Assembly (NCBI RefSeq): GCF_001659605.2
Contig: NC_035176.2
Location: forward strand, 28,328,716 to 28,392,715
DNA length: 64,000 bases
Direction: 5' to 3'
From: Manihot esculenta
Lineage: Eukaryota > Streptophyta > Magnoliopsida > Malpighiales > Euphorbiaceae
Shown: piece by piece, positions 37,740-57,023 of the stretch
How positions within the stretch are numbered: the stretch's first letter is position 1
Layout of the letters: every line of letters starts with the position of its first letter
Translations under genes and position numbers: made by a program
Notes under the pieces: model-generated
What the model saw: only the letters and a program-made list of their open reading frames with translations
Told to the model about the DNA's origin: nothing
The model's database searches: none

Positions 37740-38330
37740 TCTGCTTCTCAATCAACATCCACTGCTACATCATTTTCCAGTCCACCACCACCACACGATG
37801 GAGAGTCGAGAGCGGCTATTGGTGCTTGGCTATTACTGTGAGGGAATGAGAGCAAAGGAGACCGAAGGAAGGGATGGAATAATACATGAACAAAATGTAA
37901 ACATGACCGGGAGATAAAAGGATTGCAGCTTCATTTAGTTTCCACCCAAGATTTGCCCATCTTCTAAGGTGGATCCTTTGTTTGATCTTCGCTTAGTTTT
38001 CTCTTCTTGCATGTAGCAGAGGAGAGTTGATGAGACGTTCTTAGCTGTAGACTTCTAGAGCTTCAAATGGGGCGTGAAAAGGGGGGGCTAGTCCTGGATT
38101 ATGCTGCTTTTTTCCTGGATTGAAGATGCTTCATCTCCTTGTTCTGCCATGGGTATCAGAGTGGAAGACGGGCGGCCGCGGTTTCCTTCAGTTCTGGGTG
38201 CGCTTCTCTCCCTTTAGCTCTGGTGTTCTTCTATTAAGCTGTAGGCATTTGTTTTCACAGCTTATAATTTTGAGCTTCAGAAGCTTTTGATTTTAGCCTT
38301 GGGACTTGAACCTTATTTAGTAGAACGCTA
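37740..38330 (+). other. Orphan transcript-leader-like sequence
   Basis: It stands out as balanced-composition, CT-rich DNA between AT-rich spacers. It looks like a plant 5' leader: several short upstream ORFs, for example one at about 38067 starting MGREKGGLVLDYAAFF, then an ATG at 38149 opening 22 codons (MGIRVEDGRPRFPSVL) to a TAG at 38215. A GT donor candidate lies near 38199. No downstream exon was identified before the convergent NDUFS7 gene. It may be the first exon of a displaced gene, a non-coding RNA or a relic. Confidence 0.3.
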
Positions 38331-38842
38331 GTTATCTTGGGTTAAAAAAAATGATAACAAAGGATTCTACTAGAGAAGACCACTGTTCCAACTACAAAAT
38401 CCTCCTCTTAACCACGTTAGTAAAATAAATATATTTATTGTTTTCTTCGGAAAAAAGGGCTTGAATCAGTATAGCAAAGTTCAGTTGCTCTCTGTGTCAA
38501 GGAAGATAGATTATCAACTTGGGATTAGGATACAACGCTCCAATAAATACTCTAAAATCTGTTTTTAGAAAATGCAATTTGGCAAATGCTATCAAAATAT
38601 AAATAGAACAAAATCTCTTTATTTAGTCTACATATTACAAACACAAAAAGCAACTTTCTATAATTACACAAGCAAGTAGTAAAGTTCATAATGTCCAAGT
38701 TATAATTAAGTTTTACAGGACCTGTAGCCACCATATGCATTCAGATTCTCAAAGCCTTTTGGTGAATACCTCTCTCCCCACAGCACTTGGAAGGGGGACA
38801 TATGCATAATTGTATCTATTGGTAACAAACATAAAAAAGCAC

Positions 38843-47157
<8,315 letters not shown>

Positions 47158-47232
47158 CGTTTCTACAAGTCACTCCGGCGAAGAAAGCAGACACACACAG
47201 ACACTTGTAATGCTGCTGCTCTCGTTGCTGTC

Positions 47233-47243
47233 TCTCTATATAT
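47233..47243 (-). promoter_or_regulatory. TATA box of NDUFS7, overlapping a CCAAT motif
   Basis: The minus strand reads GGCCAATATATAGAGAGAC around 47232-47250, about 80 bp upstream of the ATG at 47157. The leader that follows is rich in CT and CA. Confidence 0.6.
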
Positions 47244-47430
47244 TGGCCAGGTGTCTTACTTGTGAAATTTGTATTCGATCCGCGTGTATTAAGAAAATAT
47301 TTATTATAAATCTTAGAATATTTTAAATTAAATCATAATGAATTGACTTCAAACAAGTGTTTTTTATCTTACTATATACATTAACCCTACAAATCCTCTT
47401 ATTTTTCCTTAATAAGGTTTTGTTTATAGG

Positions 47431-47482
47431 TTTTTTTTTTGAAATAGAGAGTTGGGGGAGTCAAACCTTAGACCTTATTATT
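47431..47482 (-). mobile_element. SINE 3' half, inverted
   Basis: The minus strand reads ggtctaaggtttgactccc (B-box-like), then cccaactctctatttc and an A10 tail. It matches the 3' half of the SINE at 24669-24750. The A-box half is absent or too diverged to see. Confidence 0.5.
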
Positions 47483-47499
47483 AGAGTTATTGTTAAAAA

Positions 47500-48890
47500 A
47501 ATATTTTTTTAAAAAAATATTAAAAATTAATTTAAATTTATTTTTAATATAATTTAATTATAAACATATCAAAATAACAAAATAATTTTTTATAAATTAT
47601 TTATTTTTTATGAAAACCACAGAATATCAAAAATAAAAAGCCTATCAATATATCTCCCTTAAATATCCATTAATCTACTATTAAAAGAAAAAAATCATTA
47701 AAATTAAAAAAAAAAATAAAAATCTTTCAGACTCTCAAAAGTGGGAAGGGACTGACTCTTGACATACCGCACATAAAGAGAAACAAATGCTCCCATAAAA
47801 GCAAGACTTATAAAGAGGAAAAGCTTAATCTAGAAATTCAAGAAAAAACATTTTTTTCAAATTCCTCTATTTTCTATTAATTTAATTTATGAAAAATAAA
47901 TAATTTAAACACAATTCATTTTAAGAAAATTCGGTAATTATTTAATCTCTGTTTATATCCTGCTTTCCTTAGTTTACTCTTTATAATATTTTAAATACAG
48001 TGTGCGTGGTAAAAACAAAAAAGAATTATTATCGACTTATTGAAATATTTGATTTTAGTTTTGGTCTGGTGTAGAGTCTGAGAATCATTCAATTTCGAAA
48101 AAAGAAAAAAAAAATCATTGAATGTCATAGGCCAGTTGAGTTCTTATATAATGGGCTCGACTCTTGGAAAAGCTTTTGGGGCCGTATCTCCCGATGATGT
48201 TTCGGCTTGTTTTTTCCTTTTTCTAGTGTATTTTATTTTCTCATGCTAAAAAACTATGAAAAACCCTCCAAAAAGAAAATTTGAAGCTTAGAAGAAATCT
48301 GAATATATCAAATTCCTTTCCACACCCTATGAGAAACAGGAAGGGAATAAATAATTGTTGATTGTATTTACCTGTTTTTTACAATAATAACCTATTTTAC
48401 AATAAAATTAACTGCATTTTATAGACGTAAAAATGAAAATCAATACGTTAATTTTAATATTAAATTAAATTATTTCGCTTAGCTAATAATATTCATATGA
48501 TTAAAATTATAAAATTATCTTTTTTTGTAATTTTCAGACTTGCAATAAATTTTTTTATAAATTATAAATAATATTTAAATTTATTTTAGATTAATTGCGA
48601 TTATCTTATAAAACAAATTTATTTTAGTTTTCTTTGTTAATGATTATTAGCGATGGATTTATTGTCACTAAGTTACTAGCAAATAACTAGTATGTTTTAG
48701 CAGCATGTTTCTTGTGTATTATTAACTGGTAGTTTTCTAACTTAAATAATAGAAGCTATGAAATTTATTTTTATTATTTCTATTTTTTTCAAAATTATAT
48801 TTTTTATTATTATAATAAAAATTATAATGAAATAAAATTCAAGTATTAATAAAATTCTTAGCTAATTTAAGTCTAATTAATTTAACTAAT
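47500..48890. other. AT-rich intergenic DNA, no gene seen
   Basis: Mostly A/T-rich. A small balanced-composition island at about 48120-48220 (gggctcgactcttgg) has no ORF or RNA fold that I can support. Confidence 0.5.
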
Positions 48891-48904
48891 TCAATTATAT
48901 ATTA

Positions 48905-49305
48905 TTAGGTCAACATTATTCATTTAAAATCGAAAAGAATAAATTGAAAATTAAAATTTTAGTATTTTATGAAAATCAAACTAAATTTATTTTGAGTAAA
49001 AATCAAATCAAATTGAATTGATCTGATTTGATTTAGTTTGATTTAATCGGTTAAACTTTTTAATAAGATTTTATTTTTTTTCATTCATTATTTTTAATAT
49101 TTTAAAATTTAATTGAAATATTTCAATTTTAATTATAATATAATATCTATATTATCAAAAATAATATAAAGTTATCACTAATCAATCTGATTTTTTTTTC
49201 TAATTAAAATCTAACCGAATCGAAATAAATAAAAAATCAAACTGAATTTTTAAATTAATTCAATTCGATCAATTTTTCTAATTTAAACCGAATATTGCCC
49301 CACTT
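48905..49305. repeat. MITE-like foldback repeat, copy 2
   Basis: Colinear with 2382-2808: it shares cattatttttaatattttaaaatttaatt, ttatcactaatca and the terminal tttaaaccgaatattg. The two copies are clearly diverged. No target duplication could be matched. Confidence 0.5.
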
Positions 49306-49339
49306 ACATATTATAAAATTACAATAAAATTCACATCTG

Positions 49340-51225
49340 AATTACCATGAATTTTTCCATTGATAATTCAATAAGAATATATCGTAATTCATTTACTAAC
49401 GGATTACTAACAAATTATAATCCGTTGTTTAAAAGGTAATTGGTTTATAATGACTTTCAAATCCGTTAATATTATTAATGAATTTTAAATCTGATATTAA
49501 ATTAAAAAAAATAATTTATTAATAAATGTAAAATTTATTGATAAATTTATTAGTAAATTATCAATGGATTGCAATTTATTGATAAATTCATTAATAAATT
49601 AATGACGGATTGCAATCTATTAGTAAATTCATTAGAAATTTAAATAATTTTAAAATAATTATTATTTCGATTAAATAATAAATTTTATTATTAATATTAT
49701 TTTTTATTAATTTAATAAGATTTAAAATTTATATTATTATTACTAAATTTTTAATTTATATTTAATATTTATTAAAAACAAATGATATAAAATGAGAGAA
49801 AATGATAATAGAAAAAATTAAAATTATGAAAAAGAAAGAAGAATGAAAGGTAACAAATGATTATAGAAGAAAATAAATTAAGAGAAAATAATAGAAAAAA
49901 ATATAAATAGAAATGAAGTTATAGAAGAAAATAATACGAGAGAAACTAATACAAATGAATTATAGAGAAAATGAAGAAAATGGGAAGAATGGAAGAAAAT
50001 AATGGAAAAAAAATAAAGAAAATAATAGAAGAGGGAATAGAACAAGAGAAAGAAAAAAGAGATGAAAGGAATAATAGAAAAGAAAATGAGAGGAAAAAAT
50101 TATGAAATAAGAGAGTGAGATGAAAGAAAGTAATAAAAAAAAATTGAGAGAAATGGAAAAAAATGAAAGAAAGGTAAATAATATAATGAATGAATGATAA
50201 AAGGGGAAAAGGTGATTTGTATTTATAAACGTAACTGATTAACGAATTGAAATTCATTAATAAATTTGATGACCGTTGGATTTCCTCACCCCGGTCTGGG
50301 GCTAGACTCACGACACCAGCCCATCATCTAGAGGCCCTCAAGTCTCATCACATGCATCAAGTCCGGTCCACTCAGTTTGGAGATCGGACTCCTATCAATC
50401 TCCTCAATCAGGTCGGCCTAGCCCTTTGGGCCCGATAAATAAAATCCTTTCTGGGTTCAGCCCATATCATATCATCTGGTCCGGCCCAGAATCAGGAAGA
50501 AGACCTACTCATCATTCACTTGGGACCACCCGTACGCGCATCCGGGAGAATCAGGGACCGTCACGCATGGAACAACGATCTGATTTCCTCGTACGTCCAT
50601 ATCAACGTGACAGGGACAGATGGCCCAATGACATATATTATGTTACACGTCACTAGCGGATAAAAGAAAACATATAAAAGGAGAAATACTCTCCTCTAGG
50701 TCGAAGTTTTTCCAGTTTTACAGAACCCATTGTAAACCCTATTTTATAAATCTCAGATCATCAAAATCTATTTGTAATCGAAAAATATAAGTTTTAAAAT
50801 AAAAAATGAGAATTTTACCTGAGATTTTATTTTAAGTTTATCAAATAAATGACATCCGTCGGTAAATTCAATATTTTTTTATCCACTAATTTAATAATAA
50901 ATTTAGTAATGAATTTTCAAATTTGTTAATAATTTTTTGAACATATTACTAACGAATTTAGAATTCGTTAATAATTTAAACACTTTTTAAAATTTATTAA
51001 CAGATTAAAATCTATTAATGGATTTTAAGTCGGTTAATAAATTTTAATATTAATTATTTTATATATTTATAAATCAACTATAATTTAAATTTATTAGTAA
51101 TAATAATATATTATAATTTAAATTTATATTAAAAATTATTAATGTGTTTTCAAATTTATTGATAAATTTGTTAATATCAACTCGTTAAAATTATTAATGA
51201 ATTAAAATCTGTTCTAGTATTAAGT
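49340..51225. repeat. CACTA-like non-autonomous element with sub-terminal repeats (interrupted)
   Basis: Both ends carry many short motifs of the type aacggattacaaat / aattcgttaataa, in direct and inverted order (49380-49640 and 50855-51200). This resembles CACTA sub-terminal repeat fields. The inner left part (49790-50200) is A/G-rich (gaagaaaataa). The right end reads ctgttctagta, near a CACTA-type end. Termini are not preserved well enough for certainty. Confidence 0.35.
50262..50770 (+). mobile_element. Solo-LTR-like insertion, copy 1
   Basis: A balanced-composition block inside the AT-rich element. It contains a TATA-like cataTAAAAGGAG near 50672 and gacgtcactagcggataaaag before it. It ends with aacccattgtaaaccctattttataaatctcag. 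A diverged relative lies at 56345-56760 with the same landmarks in order. An LTR promoter and 3' region is the simplest reading; boundaries are approximate. Confidence 0.5.
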
Positions 51226-52680
51226 ATTCTTTTTATTATTACTTTTATCTATATATATATTACATGGAATATCATTTGAGAATATTAAAAACGACTAACC
51301 AACAATTGTTTTAATATGAACTTTACTTTATTATTTACTCATCTCGCTTTTTTAGTAGTAAAATGATGAAAAAAATTTATGAAAACTACAATAAATAAAT
51401 GACATAAAGGGTATTTTAATAAAATTATTTAATATTTTATTATGTATTAAGTAATTTAATTAATCATCGTGTAAAAATCTCAATCATTCATTTAAAATTA
51501 AAAATTTTATAAGAATTTAATCATTTTCTTATAAAATTTTTGTTTATAATAAAAAAATTTAAAATTTATTATTTATTATATATAAAAATAAAATCATAAA
51601 TAATTTTATAAAAAATTATTTAAATTATTTTCTTATAAAATTATTTATGTCAAAGCGAAGGATTAAATAATTTTTTCGTTATCAAATATAAATCAACCAA
51701 ATGTCATTTGTCAATTTATTATATAATTATATATATTGCTCCGATCCACAAATATAAATTTACGGCATTTTCATCTTGATTAAAACAATAATTGATATAA
51801 TTAAATCAAACTTTATATTATATTTTATAATATTTATTTTATTAATATTACATAATTATTAAATTATTTTTATAATAAATAAATATTTTTAAATACAAAT
51901 TAAATGATATTATATTAGAAAGCTAATAAACACATTATTATTTTAAAAAATTACCTATAATTTGAAATGGATAAAAATTAAAAAAATAAATCCATATTTG
52001 TAAGAGGGAAGGAAGACCATTTCATTTTTTGTAAACCTCATTATTTAAAAATTATAATTATAATTATAATAGTAGAATTTTAAAAAATAAAAATTTATCA
52101 TTTAGTTTTTATAATATATAAAATTTGTTTTTAATTTAAAAATTATATTAAAATATCAATAAATTTTAAAAATTATACTAATTATTTTTTATCATTTAAT
52201 TTTTATAATATAAAAAAAGTTATTAATTGATTATTTAATTTTATAAACTCTCTATTAATCAATTTTTCTTATTGAATGCATTCTAAATGTTTTTATAATA
52301 TTTAACGCTAAAATTTATAAATATATTAATTAATATTTAAAAAATATATTTTACTATTCTTAATTGTCAATATTTTTTTTATTCAAAAGCTTTAATAATA
52401 TGTCTTGTAAAAATAAAAAGAAAGTAATAAAAAATAAAGAACCACTTTAGAATAAAATTATGGTAACATTACAGTGAGTCACCCTTTATTATAAATAAAA
52501 TCATTTTATTATTTTAAAATTATTTGAATAATAATTAAATGGTTTAAATTAATCAAAATTAAAATGAGAAAAATAATGTAAGTGCGTGTGTTCTCTGTAT
52601 GTGCAATGTCCTGCCGACAGATTCCTAATAATTTTTTTTTTTCATTTATTATTTTCATATAAAAGTAATAAAAAGAAGTT
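51226..52680. other. AT-rich intergenic DNA, no gene seen
   Basis: Low-complexity A/T-rich sequence. No coding or RNA feature was recognised. Confidence 0.55.
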
Positions 52681-52900
52681 ATTGAGAGAGAGAGGAGAGG
52701 AGCCATGTGCCAGCCATGCTCGTGGAATGGGCACACTTTTGTCTATCTAACCGTGTGAACGTACTTATTTCATGCACGTGTTATTCGTGCTGTTATAGCT
52801 TCTAGGGGATGGGCGGGACCGTCTCCTCCTTCCCAAACAAGAAAAAATCAACGGGTGTGATATTTTTAGCAATCATCCACCGATGATCGCGGGTAAAATA
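52681..52900. other. Balanced-composition island with a G-box
   Basis: About 220 bp of non-repetitive, GC-balanced sequence between long AT-rich tracts. It includes the palindrome CACGTG (52775-52780) and a GA-rich stretch (52683-52700). No ORF was recognised. It could be a regulatory island or a transposon relic. Confidence 0.3.
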
Positions 52901-52972
52901 TTACGAAAATTATTATATTTAAATTAAACTAATTTAATATTAACAATTATTCTTTCAATTTTATAATTTTTG

Positions 52973-52973
<1 letters not shown>

Positions 52974-53012
<39 letters not shown>
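52974..53012. repeat. (TA)n microsatellite
   Basis: About 19 uninterrupted TA units. The surrounding 52900-53690 is AT-rich with nothing else recognised. Confidence 0.95.
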
Positions 53013-53018
<6 letters not shown>

Positions 53019-53864
53019 TAATATTTTTTTATTAATTTTCTACTTATATCAATTTTAAAGATATTAATTTTTATTAAATATTAAGAAATATTTTAAATAT
53101 TCATTTAAAAATATAATTTTAATGAGAGATTATTTTGGATATATGAAAAATTAAATAGGATTATAATAATTAATTTATATGTTATTATAATTAAAAAAAG
53201 TGAATAATAATTTTAGATAATTAAAAAATATATATAAATAAAAATTATAGAATTAAGAAAGTAATATATATATATATATTGTGTATTTTCATCATAATTT
53301 ATAGTTTAATTTTATATTAAAATAATATTTTTTAATATGAATTTTATATTAATTCAAAATTTAAAAATTATTATTGTTTATTAACAATATAATATATTAT
53401 ATTAATATAAAATTAAATTATAAACGCACTTTAAATTTCAGAGTAAGAAGTATTTTTTTAATTTTTTTTAATTTTTAATTTCATCATTATAAATATTTTT
53501 AATATATTTTTGAAACATAATTCAAAATGTTGAATTGAACTGTGATATAAACTACTTAAAAGACTTGCCTTTTTCTTGGCAGATTTTTTATAAGTCAGAT
53601 AAGAGTTTTTTTTATGAGATAGACAAATAATAAACTTGAATTTAAATAATATAATAAATGGTGTAAGGTTTTGAATTAAATTTGAATTCAGATGTTGGTA
53701 CTATTTTTAGCACAACCTATAAATGTTGATAGAAACACTCAGCACAATATAAAGTCATTATCATCTTGGAGTTGCATTGTTGTTCTAAATATCACTAAGT
53801 GATTTTTGAAATCTACTGTTTTGTCGTATTTGTCCAAATTTAGCAGTTTTAAACTTGATGGATA

Positions 53865-54218
53865 ATGTCTCTACCAAAATCCTTTCGAACAGGTATAAGG
53901 CATCGTCCAGTCTATAATCCTCCTCTTACTCCTTCTAGTACCTTTATACGGCCCGTATCAGCTTTCAATAGACATCCTTTGGAGTCTCATCCGACGACTC
54001 CACTTCCTTCCTTATTCAGGGAGTCATGAAGGAGGTCTTATCCCGAATTTTATACTGCTAAAAAATGTGAGGTAGTTGATACTTATGACTATCACTACAA
54101 TAGTCAAATTAGTAAACTGAAAAAATTGGCGAGTATAATAAATTGCTTAGAACTCAAGATTAGTTATGTAATAATATATATCTTTATTTTTGCGATCATA
54201 TTAGCTTTTATACTGTAA
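53865..54218 (+). pseudogene. Broken ORF for a small Pro-rich, tail-anchored-type membrane protein
   Basis: A reading frame of about 117 codons is interrupted by one TGA (54027-54029) and ends at TAA (54216). The N-terminal half is Pro/Ser-rich and basic (MSLPKSFRTGIRHRPVY). The part after the TGA has a polar stretch with coiled-coil-like spacing, then a C-terminal hydrophobic segment (YVIIYIFIFAIILAFIL) fit for a membrane anchor. Frame maintenance over this length in AT-rich DNA and balanced codon use upstream suggest a once-real gene. I do not recognise the family; a mobile element or viral origin is possible but unproven. Confidence 0.4.
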
Positions 54219-56344
54219 GAAAATGGAATTAATTATAATACTTTCTGAAAATATGGCTGGTACCGGCTAATTGATAAGAATCCCATCGGCTAATTGATCA
54301 AAAATTCTGTGGTTACAAGTATAATAAAGATTTGCTGGATTGTGCCTACTAACAGTAATTTCATGTAAAAACTCAACCTATTCAAAAGATAGCGAGTCTT
54401 CATAAAAAATCGAGTGTCATAATATTCATATATTTTTTTTTACGGGTGGAACCATATATTGACTTATCAAATACTTATCACGTATTTTTATTTTATGACG
54501 ACACTTTATAACTTATTTTGCATGATTATTGAGTTATGTTACGATTAGTACAATTTAAAACATATATTTTATTAAAAATATATATTAAATTAAATCCAAA
54601 TCATTAATTTTAAATCTAAGTCTCGTTGTATGTGGAAAATATTTTTTTATTAAAAATATTTTATTAAAAAGATATTTATATGAAAAATATTTTTTTAAAA
54701 AATAATTTATTTTTTATTATGTAATTTTAATTTAAAAAAATAAAAAAATAAATAAATTTATATATAACCGTGATTAACATAATTTCCAAAATTTAGAAAA
54801 TAAATTATTTTATTAAAAAAATTGACTCGGCTTTGCTTTTCACTCATCTTTAAAATTAACTTTTTTTTTATCATTTTTGAAATGTTAAAAATATTAAAAC
54901 TTAAAAAATATTTTCAAAAAATAAATTTTCTCAAATCAAAACAGAGATAAAAGAACTCTATTAAAAAAATAAAAATCATATCTATATAAAAAAAAATCAA
55001 TTTTGCAAGTCTCAAGCATTATATGAGAGGGCCTTATTTAAAAGAAAAAAAAAAGGACGAATTCATAAGACGAGCGACACCACAAAACTGTGTTAAAGTT
55101 TAGGAAGAATATGTCGGTGACTATAACAATGGCTACATTTCTTCTTGGATTTTGATATTTAAATATTATTTGGTTTAAATGTATTATTTTTTTATAAAAT
55201 TATTTTTTAATAAATAATTTAATTAGATTATAATAAATAAATTTTTTATCTTTTATTAAAGAAAATCTATTTTTAAATTTTTTAAAAATAAAAAAATCAA
55301 TAAAATAGAAATAATTTTTATATTTTCTAAAAATTTTAAATTCTCAGCTGAGTTAATCTAACTAAATTAAGGCGAAATTTCGACTGAAAAGAAAAAATGC
55401 CAAATAGTCTACAAATTGACAAATGGTCAGTGTATTTTGCGACCACAATATTGGATTTCATATTTGAAATCAATAATATATTAATTATGATCTTATAAAT
55501 TAAAAAATATAATTAATATATATAGCTAAAATAATAAATATTATATTATATTTTTAAATATACCTTTCACTTATATTTTTCATCATTAATTTTTAATTGA
55601 AATTAATAAATTTTACTGAAATTGATATATATTAATAAGATATATATGGAAAAAAGTTAATAAATAAATAAATATAATAAAAAAAGAAGCGACACGTGAT
55701 TTAAAATAAATTAAAAATTAACGTATTTTTATAGAACATTGTATTGCGCAAACGCGCAAAATGGATGGTAAGATAAAAAATAATAATTTTTTTTTAAATT
55801 TACTTCTAAATTATAAATAAAAATAAAAATAGTTAAAATTTATTTTTTAGTGCAACTTTACTTTTAAATTATAAATTTAAAATAAATAATCCCGACTCAA
55901 GACATGATGACTCTGAAAATTAAGAAATTCTTTTTTAGTTTGGTTGGTGACTTTCCAACTCCCTATTCTTAGTCAAAATTTTCAATTAAAAATACTTTCC
56001 CTCCCAATCATTACTCAATTATATATATATATTCACTTCTATATCACACAAATATTCTTTTATATATATATATATATATTAAATATTCATTTATTTTCCT
56101 TTGTTAAAGTTAAATAATTTATTTTATTAAATTATTTTTTTGAGTAAATTAAATTAATTAATTAATTATTATTTTCAAAATTATAGATAATTTGAGTAAA
56201 TTTTATATAATTTCATAATCATAAGTCTCGGTAATTATCATCATATAAGAAATAAACATAATTACTTTAGTAAAGAAATAAACATAATTGCTTTTTACTA
56301 AATAATAGTGATGATGGTTGAGTTTTCTACATTTAGAATAAAGT
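54219..56344. other. AT-rich intergenic DNA, no gene seen
   Basis: Long A/T tracts. Two copies of ggctaattgat near 54270 and 54287 were the only notable short repeat. No coding potential was recognised. Confidence 0.5.
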
Positions 56345-56760
56345 CGAACTCTAAAAGAGAGTCTAGCTCCAAAACTCATCAAACCATCCTTAAACAGATC
56401 AATTCAACACTGCAAACCCTAATCTAAATACATGGGTAAGCCTGACCAATCGTGATCACAGACCCTCCAGCCCGATAATATGACATGAGGGAGAATAGTT
56501 AGTCCAGTCACTTCACAGCCTTATCAGTATATACACCGAGAGAATTAAATGATCGTCTAATATAGAAATGTACTCTAATGCGTTTGTACGTACGGATCTG
56601 AATGATAGAATCAGATAATATTATAGTAGAAATGCGATTAGAAGTGACTAGCAGATAAAAGCAAAAAAAATAAAAAATAAAAAATATTTTCTTTTCCGAT
56701 CAAGTTTACACACTCATTATAAATCTTATTTTCTGAATTTTAAAATATCATATAAAAAAT
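56345..56760 (+). mobile_element. Solo-LTR-like insertion, copy 2
   Basis: It is related to 50262-50770. Shared landmarks in the same order are gagtctagctcca / ggctagactca, cagcccgataat, gtacgtac, agtgactagcagataaaag, an A-rich stretch, and attataaatcttattttctga. It is more diverged and lacks the ctctcctctagg stretch. Confidence 0.45.
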
Positions 56761-57023
56761 TATTTTTTTAGTTTTTAAATATATATCATTAACCCTCTGC
56801 TTAATAAGATTATTTTTTAATAAAAAATTTAAATTTTTTTATAAAATTATATATAATTTCATATTTTTAAAAAATAAAAATTTCATAAATTAAAAAAAAT
56901 TGTATTTCAAATAAGAAAATTGATAAACAATTAATTAAATTAGTATTAAAATTTTTAATTGTAAATAAAAAATAAAGTAATTGAAGATGATTAAGACTAG
57001 CTCTCCTTGTGATATAAAATTAA

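Noticed and set aside
38149..38165. Possible initiator-Met primer-binding site (gggtatcagagtgg)
   Set aside because: Only the core tatcagag matches, no LTR end precedes it, and no retroelement coding follows.
50247..50656. ORFs of 63 and 76 codons
   Set aside because: They lie in the LTR-like block, with no similarity and no matching frame in the related copy at 56345-56760.
54091..54106. Second CACTACAATAG motif as a CACTA terminus
   Set aside because: It lies within the pseudo-ORF 53865-54218 and has no mate terminus or sub-terminal repeats.
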